Part shown: in pieces, positions 36,353 through 48,300 of the stretch
Numbering within the stretch: position 1 is the first letter of the stretch
How the letters are laid out: the number at the start of each line of letters is the position of its first letter
Assembly: GCA_011032825.1 (NCBI GenBank)
Contig: JAADJZ010000027.1
Span: 310,001 to 374,000 of the forward strand
Direction: 5' to 3'
DNA: 64,000 nt
Origin: Massariosphaeria phaeospora
Lineage: Eukaryota; Ascomycota; Dothideomycetes; Pleosporales
The notes under the pieces: model-generated
Databases searched by the model: none
What the model saw: the letters and a program-made list of their open reading frames with translations, nothing else
What the model was told of the DNA's origin: nothing
Program-made: the position numbers and the translations under genes

Positions 36353-39174
36353 ATGGATTCCTCCCGTACAGGCCTCTCAAATCTGCATCAAACCATGGAG
36401 GGATTTGCTGAACAACAAGACGAAGACGCGGCGGCTTTTTCTTTCCAGCCGCCACATTTGGCACCCGCGATGCACGACCAAGTATACAATGACACGTCTC
36501 AACAGTTCGGAGATGGCACAACATCGCTCTTTCCACCAGCAGTCCACGACCACCCCCAGATATCACCAGAGGAACATCTTCAGTTTCGTCGACAACCGGC
36601 AGCGATGACTGAACACAACTACATGCAAGAGTCACTACTAAGTAATCAAGCACAACTGGAGCTCTCTATAGAGGATGTTCGGCATTTCGAAGCACGTAGT
36701 CAGATTCTAGAAAGAAGTCAAGCAGGCCCCACAGTCCCGCGACAAGACCATTATACACACCCGTACAACGCCGCTGGCTTCGAGCAAGTTGCAGGTGCTG
36801 ATGTCTCAAGTATTTTCTACAACGATATGCGTCACACTTTCGGTACAGAGATGATTGCGTACCAGACTGCGCAGGGATTCCCGTTCATGAACGATGACTG
36901 GAACCCATACAGCACCGCTCCTCAGGCCTGGCATGCACAGACAGCTCCACAAGCTCCCTTTCCCGCCTATGATCATGCTCAGGATCTTCCGACACTGATC
37001 AACTTCAACCCCGCGGAGCCAATAGCATTCGGGTTATCATCGCACGCTGCTCTCGGGTCAGACTCGATCGCGTATAATCTGGAACCTTCCACTCCGTACT
37101 ATGGTGTGCCCTTCATTGGTGGTAGTACGCAACTGCCTCTTCTGCCGGCTGATGACACGCAGCTGCCTTTCCTACCACCCGAAAGCACGCAGCTGCATTA
37201 CCTGCAACCCGACAATACGCAGCTGCCTTATATTCCAAACGATAATACGCAGCCTTTCCTACGACCCGACGGCACACTACGCGATGAGCCGTCGACTACG
37301 TGTGAAGTCGGTTCTGGTGGCAATATGGCAGTTGACTTCATTGAATCGCCATCAGTTGATGACATCGACCAGTCAAGTCGCCAACCACCAAGCACAAGAC
37401 AGCTTGACATGCCATCATCCTCGGTGGCTCATCAACCGATACCTCCAGATCTCGACATTCAACGCTCCAAGATTCCTACAGTTACATCCCAAAGAAAAGC
37501 TCCATCTACGAAGCTCAATCATAAAGTAGCCAAGTCCGTGAATGGGAAATCTTCCAATCGCATACACCGCCCGGGACTCGACAACCAGTTTGTCCACACA
37601 ACCCCAGCAGCAGACCGCGAACACAAAAAGGGCTTTGGGAGAACTCGCAAGACCTCCGAAATATCATCTTGGGCGTGTTTAGGATGTTGGATCCGCCGTG
37701 GAAAGGTACGTACCTCCATCCAGCACGGTGTGCTCTGTTCTATCGCTAACACAACTCACAGTGCGCAAAGTCATCTGGAGGTCCTTGTGAGGGTTGCACA
37801 AACCTCCTGAGGTGGAACTCTTGGCGTGTTCATCTTCAGAAGTTTCCATGTGGTCCCCGAGAAAGGTTCTCTGACATCAAGATCTTCACCATTCCACCAG
37901 TCGAGCCTCCACCCCATATGGTAATCGCCAATGACTTTGAAAATGAGCCTGGCTCTCCGCCTCGGAAGATGTTATTCCGCGATTTTCTAATGCTGAATCA
38001 TATTGATATGGAGGAAGTTGCGCTCGATTTGTTCAAACCTTTTCGCAATATTCTGGACATTATTGAACCGCGGCACATACGACAAGTATGGCCAAAGAGC
38101 TGGAATTCTTTTTCATACCTGAGTTACTCTTTCAGTATGGTTCGATGGAGGAGAGTCATTCTCTCGCTCGAACCCTCGATGAAAGACACACTGGATGCCT
38201 TTGAGAAAATTCTCTACTGGAGACTACCACAACTGCTTGACTCTCTCGATAACTTGGGGACCTATAAGGACAAGTTCAGCCTGGTTTACATTATTACTAT
38301 CTTGCACGAAGGTATCTGCTCTATGGAGCCTTCTGGCATGGTAGATATTCTCGAGAAAAAACGCCTTCTGTTCGTTCTCGAAGACCGCTTATCATGCCTG
38401 TTGCACATGATATTTCCACTGGGTTCTACTATGAAGAAGCTCGATCGAGAGAAACTGCGACGTCGGGCGGCGATGTACAATATACATCTGAACACTTCCA
38501 GACTTCTACCGCCGGAGTATCATGATTGTTCACCAATTCACGTCGACACCATAATCTTGGGCACGCATAGAAACTCACCGAGCTCACAGTGGGGTTCAGC
38601 CATGGTGGTACACTCTCTGAATTATGATGAGCCTCCCAAACCACCCGAAGGTCTCTTTCCCCTTCTTTTGGCGTATATCCCCGCACGATTTATGGCCGCT
38701 TTCGGACTTGATATAGAGAAATTTGGCCGTATAGGCCAGGACATCAACCACCCGAGTCACTATCACGTCAATATCGCATGCAGGGCGATCCAGGATATAG
38801 TAAATCGCTATCCATTAAGTCTTCGGGAGGCTCTATTCTCTTCAACTCCCGTCGCCTTGTCCATCGGAATCACAGCGTTTTCCAATATTCTAGCAGCCAA
38901 ATCCTACTCCAAGGGTCAAAAAAGTGGATTGCTTTCCTTGGTGATCCTAATCTCAACTGTTGTATACGATCAGTTTGCGTGTTTTACAGGAGCAGAGGCG
39001 CGGACCGGTAAAGAGATAGGGTTTCCGGAACCTTTCCCCGGTTTCTCCATCTCGATATGCACTTGGGCTGAAGAGCATGGCGGCATCCAATCGCTGACAG
39101 ACAAGTATGCGAAATGGATGCATGAGCCTGAAAGATACGTCCCCTCCAGCAATAGCACCACAGCAACACCATAG
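36353..39174 (+). CDS. zinc-cluster-like transcriptional regulator with tandem repeat
   Basis: Two exons (36353-37705, 37762-39174; 56-nt intron, GTACGT donor, GCTAAC branch, CACAG acceptor, phase 0) give 921 residues. The intron falls inside a cysteine array: Cys442-x2-Cys445-x6-Cys452-x7-Cys460-x2-Cys463, then Cys481. This is a fungal Zn2Cys6 layout (WACLGCWIRRGK then CAKSSGGPCEGC) except that the last gap is 17 residues instead of the usual 6-9. The region upstream is Gln/Pro/His-rich and disordered. At residues about 259-307 it carries five copies of a 10-residue repeat (TQLPxLPxDx). The C-terminal half (about 500-900) is a mixed helical region with no domain I can name. Nuclear and DNA-binding is inference from the cluster. 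The finger is mid-protein, unlike most members where it is N-terminal. Target genes unknown. Confidence 0.8.
37127..37273 (+). repeat. 30-bp coding minisatellite, 5 units
   Basis: Perfect 30-nt period at 37127, 37157, 37187 and 37217, with a final 27-nt unit at 37247 lacking one CTG codon. Each unit begins ACGCARCTGCC and encodes TQLPxLPxDx. The length is a multiple of three, so unit gain or loss keeps the frame. Confidence 0.93.
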
Positions 39175-39806
39175 TAATGTTTCCGACGCGCCCATCGAAT
39201 GGGAGATCTCACCGTTTACCGAAGAATGAACCACATACCTACCTTTGTATTTTAGATTCCCTTCTTAATCCGTCAAACCTTGAAACCTGCCTGGCCTACC
39301 TCCGTCTCATCACTCCCTCGGTGGCGAAGACGTTTTGCGCATAAAAGCACTAGACATATCATGGGGTTTGGGACGCGCAGGATACATGCTTGAAAAGACT
39401 TCGATCGAATGCCGGTTGTTATGGCAGCCTAGAATCGGACCTGGTATGTGTGCCCATGTATATACTTCTACTCTGCGTCCAGTGCCTTGTTGTCGAGACT
39501 CGGCATGAGATGAGAATGGAACGGAACCGCTGTACATGAGTGAAGTATAGCAGTACAAGTAAAGGCGCGTTCGTTGAGGCGATAGTTGACGAAGGGATAT
39601 CGATAGATCGATCTAGCGTTGTAGAATACGACATTCCTCAGGTCTGTTTCGTTCTGTCCCGATTCGATTCACTTCTTCTCGTCTTCCCTAAGTCTGTCTC
39701 AGGATATCCACTGCTTATCTTGTCAGTAGCGAAACTGCGCTTCTTACTTACATCTTCCATCCTTCACTCCGCCGTCTGCGCATCAACTCTACTCCACTCA
39801 ACGACG

Positions 39807-40144
39807 ATGAGCCGCGCCAAGGGAAACTCAACTAAGGAACGAGATGTGGTCGACGCATTACTTGTCAGTCCAATTCAGTTCTGTTCACTCCAGTCCACCC
39901 ACACCCAGACTCCCAACATCCCCCCTTCCCAACACCTTGCGTTCCGCTGGCACTTCTCTAGCAGAACTCATTACCAACAAAGGATACTTCAGGCGATCCT
40001 TTTGGCAGCCTAGAAGTTTCCAGCCAACAGGCAGATAGCCTACCCTCTTTACAAAGCCCTACTGTACCTAGCATAGTAGGCGTTGTCTATGCAGGGCTTG
40101 TACGGAGTATAGGTCAAAGGGTAGAAGTTCTTGCGAGCTCATAG
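39807..40144 (+). CDS. possible small spliced gene, unknown function
   Basis: Tentative. ATG at 39807 opens MSRAKGNSTKERDVVDALL (39807-39863). A GTCAGT donor and a TCTCTAG acceptor (39961) join in phase 0 to an open run of 60 codons ending at TAG (40142-40144): QNSLPTKDTSGDPFGSLEVS, then a mildly hydrophobic VGVVYAGLV. The 79-residue product has a normal amino-acid mix, unlike the repeat-driven frames around it. I recognise no family, the 98-nt intron has no clear branch site, and the join could be chance. Confidence 0.3.
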
Positions 40145-40400
40145 CGAGGGGGACCGCAGTCTCTCGAACTGCCAAAACCCCTCTTACATATGCAAACGAT
40201 ATCGGCAGCAGCAGCAGCAGCGGCAATGTCGCATCCTTCCATGCAAAACACCACGTACTAGCCAAACAACGCAACACGCTAGAACCCCCCTTCTTTCATC
40301 CTTTCCCTCCCCTCCCGGCCAGAGCAAAGCGAGCGACATGACGAGAGGTACAGCGAAGAAGCGGGAGAAGCTTGCTAGCACGACCACTTGCAGCAGCAGT

Positions 40401-40477
40401 CCCTTCCCTTCCCTTCCCTTCCATACCACTCCCACTCCCCTCCGCGCAGCCGCAGCCGCAGCCGCAGCCGCAGCGGC
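40401..40477. repeat. (CCCTT)4 and (GCAGCC)5 simple repeats
   Basis: Two adjacent short tandem tracts, CCCTT at about 40401-40421 and GCAGCC at about 40446-40477. They create the poly-Ala and Arg/Ser open frames seen on both strands, which should not be taken as genes. Confidence 0.85.
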
Positions 40478-41035
40478 AACCCCAGCACGCCTCCCAGCAC
40501 CTTCTACCGCTCCCTCAAAGCCGCCTCGCCGAATCCAGACTCCAATCCAGACTCTACAACTAGCAAAAAAGCCCCGATAGTTGGCGTTATAAGAACCAAG
40601 GGGGTTACCTGCTCCGTATAGTAGCACCAACAATTACCACGAGCCTCTAAGTCGCCGGGGTGCGTATATGGCGTACATGGCGTACAGGACGGGTAAGGTG
40701 AGGCGAGGTGTCAAAGGTGAAGGGGGACCATGACATGGATAGATCGACCGACCGGTTGAATTCGTGCATGCAATGCATGCGTCATCCATGCGCGCAATAA
40801 CTTTATAACAACCAGACAGACCTACAGGAGACCCAAGCGTTTAGCCTTTCCAATCAATTAAGCTGAACCATGGTTGGTATATGATAATAGTATATGTATG
40901 TCCTTGGTTCCTTGTAGGTACCTATCAAACATATCATGACGAGTATCAAAACGACAACTACAACAACATGCGTCTTAACTTGGTATCGACTCCCGGTAAG
41001 CTCGTCGTTTTGTCCGTCACAGGAGAGAGAGCTGC

Positions 41036-41060
41036 GCTGAGCTGAGCTGAGCTGAGCTGT
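41036..41060. repeat. (GCTGA)5 pentanucleotide repeat
   Basis: Five units of GCTGA (the last reads GCTGT) in intergenic DNA. Short ACCT runs (ACCTACCTACCTAC) occur nearby at about 41160 and 41530. Confidence 0.8.
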
Positions 41061-42030
41061 CAGAGATGATAGATGAACCGAACCGAACCGGCGTGGAAAG
41101 GCGAGGCCAGACCACGCCCCCAACCATAGAAACGTCGCCGAAGCGATTATCCGGACCCGTACCTACCTACCTACATATCAATAATATAGCCAGGTACCGT
41201 CACGTAAACGCCCTGCGCGGATAGTCTAGCCTAGTCACAACGGTGGCCCGAAACTCAAAACGCACGCACGTGTCTGACTCGACAGCAATTGCACTGCAGT
41301 TTGGAGATGGATATCCAAGCGAACGTTGCTTCGGATGCCTGATGGATATAGGCAGTTGGTATTGGTGCCGGGCATGGACAGCTCGCGACTGCGATGCTGC
41401 ATCTAAGTACCTACTCTACTGATCAGACACGCGTCGCGTCGCGTCGCGAACCTGCAAGCCCGCAAGCCTGCAAGCCCTCTATACATATAGTATAATATAC
41501 CAATACGACCTGTCGTACTACATACAACACCTACCTACCTACCTACCGCGCCGTAGAGTACGTAACCCACCCCCACCCACATTTCGCAGCGCGGAGCAAC
41601 ACCCGAGCGTCGCACAACAGCTACATGCTGGTTGATCTAAACGAGAGAGAAAAGCGGGAAAAAGAAGGATTGCAGATTGGCCGGGAAAGCCAAAACGGAA
41701 ATTTGCCTTTTACGATTTGCGTGTTTGTGGAGATCGAGCGCTTGCTTGGCTGGATGGCTGGGCTGGCTGGGCTGGCGCTGACGACAAGGGGTGTGGATGA
41801 AGAGATGCGGCATGGCGTGGCGTGGCGTTTTCCAGGCGACACGAAAGAGGCCGCGCGCAGCGGCTGAAACGGCTGCGTTTTCTGATCTGACAGTTGGAAA
41901 GAGACAGACAGACATGTTATGTTGTATTTGTTTGATTTTGATTTGTTTGATTGTGTTATTTTTCCATTACCAAATCCCGCCACGGGTGCTCATAGCCATC
42001 CATACCGGACGGAGCACCAAGAATTATGTC

Positions 42031-42057
42031 CAACCCAACCCAACCCAACCCAACCCA
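42031..42057. repeat. (CAACC)5 pentanucleotide repeat
   Basis: Five perfect CAACC units in the 3' flank of the CRIB gene; not the TTAGGG telomere type. Confidence 0.88.
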
Positions 42058-42597
42058 GCCAGCGCCTTCATCATTCGTGATCCCCCCTATGCCATCCGAC
42101 ATAAACAAAAGAAATGGGAAGCGATGAGATCCGCAGATCTGTGGAAGATAGCAAGACTCCACACAGCCAGAAGGTTGATGCAGGTTGAGAACGCCGCGCT
42201 GTGCACGCTGAAAAGAAAATGAGATTGACAAAAGGAAATGCTGTGGGCCCATGCCTCGAGTGCTGTAGTTGTTGGAAGAAGAACGACCAGAAGATGAGAC
42301 CTAAATAAACCAGAAACCCGGTCCGCTTTTGTCTTCAAGTGAAACCTGGGAAAAACACCAGCGCCTGCTTTTTGGTAGTGTGAAAGTCTCAACCCGCCAT
42401 CGTTATCGTGAATAGTTACAGTAGAAAGTAGTGGAAATCGTTGACATCGTTAGAATGGAAGGGTGGCCTAGCCTTTAGTCGATTGGCCGCCTGGGCCAAG
42501 TCGTGGTAACAAGAAGTCGCAAGTACAGTAAAAGTACAGAGAAACGGCCGCAAACCTCAAATGATATAGCAAGAGAGCGCTGAATAGAGGGCACGGT

Positions 42598-45306
42598 TCA
42601 GAATTGGCTGTAAGCCGGGCTAGATGCGGAAGGCGATTCTGGAATACGGATATGCTTCGGTGGCACAGGGAACAGACTGAGATAGGGCTTCCTGTTTCCA
42701 CGAACGGTAGTGCTTGAGGTCGCAGCACGATCGCGACTCTTCGGTGGCTGCATCAGCTCGGGCGTAGCAAACGAAAGCAGCTTGGCTGCACCGTCTGATG
42801 AGGCATACTTGTGGTAATGTAGAGGACCACGAGTAGAGCGTGTAGATCCTCGGCGTGCGAGCTCAAGTGATGCCCTCACTTCTACTTCAATGGAAGTCCG
42901 GACAATATCATTTTGTTCAGACTCTTCGGAGCAGAAGAACCCCTTGTCTTCAGCGGTAAAACCCGGCGGTGTTGCGTCGTCCTCCTCATTCTCAATAATA
43001 CTGTCTTCACCGAAGGACGAGAAAGAAGCAACCTGCTCAGAAAGCTGATCAACTATCATGTGAAAGTCCCGTCTTGCGCGACGAGAATGAACGAGCTCCG
43101 GCAAGCTACCAGATGAACTTGCCGAGCGACGGACTGGGGAACTCCATATACCCGAGGCTTGTCCAGACGACGCAAGACTGCTGTCATACGAACTGCGTTT
43201 GCTTGAACGCACATGGCTATTCCGCGTGGAACTTGCGATGCTTTGACTAGCTTCCACAAGCGGAAAGTGGCGATAGGAGCCCTCGTAGTCTGCAAGCAGA
43301 TCATCGTACATTCCGTCACGTGAGACCTGTTCTTTAAAGTCCGACGGAATTAAGAGTGAAGGGCTCAAGTTGAAGCCTTCAGCCTCGGAGAACTGTGTGC
43401 GATGCTGGCTCAATGGGTTGAAAAATTCACAGGGCGTGTGAACACCACTGGTGTCTACAGTCGATGCAGAAATCGCTGACCTTGGGTCCAGCTCCGGGAC
43501 ACTACTAGCACTCGGAACAAGGAGTGCTGGCCGGAATGCACCTGAGAAGAAGCGGGTCCGGAGCGCCGGGTCTTCCTCGGAGAGCGTCAAAGGGATCTGT
43601 GTCTCGTAGGATACTGCACTCGACGGACGCTGATGATCCTGCTGCTCGGGTGTACGATCTCTATCATGCGAAATTCCGTCGTCGGATTTGTTGCCCCAAT
43701 CCAACTCGCAATCAGCTTCGAGAGCATGCTCATAGATGTAGTCGACATCGTCCTCCCATGATTCCTCCACACGCCACGTATTGGACTTCCTCCGTACAGC
43801 TGGTTTCCTGCGGATGGAACTCCTATGGGTGAGAGTTGGGCACCCCAAAGTGTCGGACATTTGAGACATGGGACGTGTCATAGAGCCTCTTTGGTTTAGA
43901 GATTTCGGCGAAGTAAGGGAGTTTTGACGACTGATTGGTCTCGAAGTTGGGGAACGGGGTTTACTGAAAGAGAAGTTCTCAAAAAAGGGAGACTTTGGAG
44001 TCTTGGTAGGTGGGAGTGGAGCAGGTCGTGGGCTGTTGAAACGTTCCGGCTCCTCTGCTACGTCGTCAAGTCCAGGAGTGAAAGGGGGAGTAATGGGATG
44101 GATAGCAGAGTCATCGGGGGTAGTAACCGCGTGTCCGACATAAATAGAGTCCTCGGTCATAGTCGGTATATCGAGCGGGCTCAGCGGTGTAAACTTGCCC
44201 CAAAACTGAGCTTGTCGAAGTGGTAGACTACGGGTCTGAACAAACTGCTGACTGTCGGCAGGCTCCTCAGGAAGGTCGTCTATCGGGGCTAGAGTCATAC
44301 GAGATGACAATGCAGAAGGGGCATTGATAGACTGAGTGTGACGGTGCGCATGTGGGGTGACTCCTGGTTGCGAGAAGCTTTCAACCGATCTGGTGAGCCT
44401 GATTGACCTCGAGTAAGGGTCCGTCGACGAATTGTCGGGATGTTGCCCCACTTGTAGAGGCTCCGGACTGAGGGGCGGGGACGCAAAGCCCAACACAGAC
44501 GGTGAACGAGACTCGGGTGACACCAAACTCTCGGAAGAAAAATTCCGAAAGTGGAGATTTTCTGCTCTCATACCTGTATGGAGGCGATGGGGAGCATGAG
44601 ATGCATGCACCGCGCGGAAACCAGCAACGAGATCATCATCTGATGTTTGCTCGAGAGCGGCCAATTGGTCCCGGTTCGCGTGCGTAAGATGTTGGAAATT
44701 GAAAGGACTAGAAATACGTTGTTTAAGGTTGGTGACTAGGGCTTATTAGTCAACAACAAAACCAAGGTAGCAAAGTGCGAGATACTGACATGAACTCTCA
44801 GCCTGGTTGCCCGTCCTTTTGCCCTTTCTCAGCATCGAAGCTCTTTTACTCGTAGCATCCGCCTCCTCATAATCACGCGTAGGTGAGCCTGGAGACAACG
44901 CACCACTCGACCGTGATCCTTTCTTTCCGCGAAAGAAAGAGCGTTTTGCTGAAGGGTGATCGAAGAAACTCTGACCTGCTAGGTGGTGAAAGTCTTGCGA
45001 CGACCGGCGCGAAGTAGACCCTTGTGCTATCATAGTCGGCGGGGTAAGAGATACAATTGACGATGTTCTTGATGCGGCCGTATTGCTTCTGGAGCGCAAG
45101 TTGAAGACGGAGCTTCTCTTGCCTGGATATGGCCGTGTTCGTTGCTCGGGTGAGAGCACGTCTCCATGTGAAGAGGGCTCCGAGTGTTGAGAGACCCAAG
45201 CATCAGAGGTCGAGATCGATGTCGAGGTTGAAGTGTCGGTGACCAGGGAGTCTATAGACGACTGCCTCAAAGGCGGCGGTACAGCGTTCTTATTGAACTT
45301 GAACAT
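42598..45306 (-). CDS. CRIB (p21-Rho-binding) domain protein
   Basis: Likely effector or scaffold for a Rho-type GTPase (Cdc42/Rac). Two exons, 45306-44790 and 44735-42598, join through a 54-nt intron (GTCAGT donor, TTGACTAAT branch, CCCTAG acceptor, phase 1), giving 884 residues. The CRIB motif is encoded just after the intron at about residues 180-195: ISSPFNFQHLTHANRDQL, matching I-S-x-P-x2-F-x-H-x2-H. The final G of HVG is absent. The rest is Ser/Pro/Arg-rich and probably disordered, with many SP/TP sites suggesting phosphorylation. It has a conserved-looking acidic patch VEESWEDDVDYIYEHALEAD near 480. No kinase domain follows, so this is not a PAK. The start MFKFNKNAVPPPLRQSSIDS was chosen over an upstream Met (45441) because the extension is hydrophobic and unlike the family. 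Confidence 0.85.
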
Positions 45307-48300
45307 CGCTTGGGTATTAGGAGCGTCTTTACGAACAGTGGCCCAGGTTAGGAAGTGTTGGATCAGAACGCACAGAGCCCCCCAAGTTGCTAGCAAAGGC
45401 TGAAGAGACGACAACCATGAAGGGTCCGAGAAATAGGGCACGCGATATATTCTGGAGAAACAGGTCGAGGCCGGGTCGAGTGCTGCTGGACGTCAGTGGG
45501 CCATGGAGTATATTTGGGGAAGAGTGCAGGTGAGCGGAGAAGACGCGGTAGGGTTGAGCAACAGGACCCATGGAAAAGCATGGACCAAGGCCAGAGGATT
45601 GAGAGGAAGAGGCGAGCGGTTGTAGCTGAGCTGCAATAACGTACCGCGCAATATGCGTACCTGCTGAAAACGATTGGCTTACCCACAGGGGAGGCAATGA
45701 GCGACGTGAGTGCTGGGTAGGTAACCGACCACAAGCGGAACACGGTGCGTGCTGACGGGCGGCAGGACGATACGGCTTGCGCAGTATCAAGCCAGGGTGG
45801 TGCTGTAGGCCGGGAGAGGGTCGCCAGGCAGCGCGGCTGTTGGAAAATAAAGAGTGACAGGGAAGGGGAGCGCCAGCAGCCAGAAGCAGCAGAAGGCAGA
45901 AGGCAGTCGGATTTCGGATTGGCGTGTTGACAAGCGGATGGGAAGTTGGTGATACAAAGACTCGAGGGGCAGGCCAAACGGTATATGGACAACGGGGAGT
46001 CTTTAGGAGCGGTTTTCGTGGCACTGCATGCCGTGGCACTGGAGCAGAGTTGGAGTTAGTCGAGGGGGCTCTTGCAGCCGGCTGAGGCCACGATGGGTAG
46101 GGGTCCCATCAGTAAAGTATGGCGGGCGTACAGAGCAGCAGCGGAGCCTGTGGAGGAGGGCCTAGTAGGGGAGGCCGGGGGAGGTGCCCATTGCTCGGTG
46201 AGGGTCGCGGCAGGGAGGAGCTGCTGCTGGAGGGGGCTAGCGGGGGGAGGCATGGGATGGAAGGAGCGGGCCAGCTGGGCCAGGGATGCTTGCGGGCCAT
46301 TCTCGAGGCCCATTCAGCGTCCTCGAGCGGCCCGACAGCATGGTTGCGCCCGTCGCGAGGCCAATCGCAACGGCGCAGGGGATAAATGGCGCGGGCTGAT
46401 TGGGCGGCGAGCAGAATAAAACGGCTAAAAGGCGCTGCAGCACGCCGCTCCGGCCGCTGTGAGGCCCCCGGGCGCGGCGAGCCTCGTTCCGCCCACGGCT
46501 GGCAGTTGATGATCGCAGAGCGCGAGGTGGTAAGACGGGCCGCGGCGTTGAGGGTTGAGGCTGGCGGGCCTGCTGCGTCAGTGTTGGTCCACTGGCCGTT
46601 CAGACGAGACGAGACATAGCGGCCGGTCAGCGCCACGACGACTCCAGCGTGGAGTCGCCGGTCGATATCGCGAGCGGCAGTGGGCCGTGGTGGTGGTAGG
46701 AGAGAGGAGGAGGCCGACTAGTGGCGTCGGTCGTGGGCGGGAGGGGTTCTTTGGCGTGGTTCTGCGTGGTTCTGCGGGCGAACCCAACACCAGCAGGCGC
46801 GCCCAGGGCAGAAAATGTCCGTGAGACGCGCGGGCTGTTCGGGCTGGCCACGCAGACACTGGCAACACGGCTTCGACAAGTGCTACCTACGGCCACCAGG
46901 TGCCTCCGTCCGTGTGGACACTACGCCGCCAACTCGCTCGATAGCTGGCAAGACGCCGGCCGACTGCGCTGCAGAGGGCTATTGATATTGGCGAGCTCGC
47001 GGCGACGTGACGGTTTTTGGAAGCAGGGCCCGTTTGGAGTTTAGCAGCCGTTCCAGCCACACGATCTGCTGTCGTCGATGAAACGAGCCGACGAGCCTTG
47101 CCGGCGGCCGCACGACCTTGAGGCTTGAGGGCTTTCAGCGACGTCTATCGCAGGCGGCTGTTTCCGGAAATAGTGGGGGGCTGCTATGGGTGTGCGGCGG
47201 CTGGCATTGATGATTGCGTCGCCGGCGAGTGACGAGAGCATCCCGGCCGTCGATGGATGGATCACGGTGCGTACGCACGTATCTAGACGATAACCACTGA
47301 GGAGTGCTCGGTGCGAACGTCGCTCTTCCTGCGCGTGTCGGTTGCTCAGTTGGGGCTCGGTACGGCAGCGGCGCCGATCGCTGAGTGCTTGGGTTGCTGT
47401 TACATGGCAATGTTGGGCGACATCGACGACAACCCAGTGCCTCCAGCGTCCAGCACCCAGCAGGATGCTTCCGTCAGCGTCGCAAGCACACCGCCGTGCT
47501 CACTGCCCGCGACGGGCACAGAGTCCCGCACAGTAGTGCGGCGTCCGCTGCTCCGACGTAGGAGTACACTCCCCTTTTTGCTTCTTGCGAGCCCACAGCA
47601 GCGCGGTTCCCGATCCCACTGGGCGGCGGCGACGACCCCTCTCCAACCACCGGCCGTCATGGGCGACCGCATCTCCACCAGAAGGTAGAGCAGGGCCGAT
47701 TCCAAGCTGTCGGGACGATGGGCTGAGCGTGAGCGTGATGGGGGCGCTCGGCGTGCAGGGCAGGCCGCAAAGCAGCCGTCGACCGACTCTAGTATCTATC
47801 GCCGTCGCGGAGGAGCCCAGTATGGCACTATCGACTCTCGAGTTCCAGCGGGCAAATCCCTACAGTCGCTACCTAGGTACAGTCCCTACTCGAGTCTCGG
47901 GCGCGGCTGCCTCCTGGCGACCTGGCGACGTCGTCAGCGGCCGCCAAACAGAGCAGGCACAGTGCACCCGGCAGCAATCGCGTGCGAAGCGCGTCGTGCC
48001 AAACACACCGACCTCACCTCGGAACACAAGAAGCAATCCTCGCACTTCGGTCCAGCTACAGCTACATACCACCCAGTTACCGTTCCCTTGCCATCCCACG
48101 CCGCCTTGTGGCCGCCTTCCTGCAGGTACGCAGCCGCCTTGCCCTCCCTCACCCTCAGCTGCTGCCCGGGCCCCTTGTTCCTGCAGTAGGACCGCCGACG
48201 TCAGACGTCGTCCGTCCATCCGCAGTGCTCACCACCCGCCAATCTCTGAGAACAGCGGAACCGCACGTCGCACGCCGCTTTCGTCACTGCCACATGTGCG

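Larger units (their letters stand above)
39175..42597. other. 3.4-kb intergenic with simple repeats
   Basis: Between the zinc-cluster gene and the convergent CRIB gene. It contains a possible tiny spliced gene (39807-40144, listed separately) and several short tandem repeats. Other frames are mirrored on both strands and unrecognised; the 149-codon frames near 40131-40633 on both strands are produced by repeats. Confidence 0.5.

Noticed and set aside
40131..40633. 149-codon frames on both strands with poly-Ala/poly-Arg runs
   Set aside because: Produced by CCCTT and GCAGCC simple repeats.
45329..46039. 236-codon and 200-codon minus-strand frames upstream of the CRIB gene
   Set aside because: Two overlapping frames of similar length in different phases; neither looks like a protein. 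Taken as promoter/leader of the CRIB gene.
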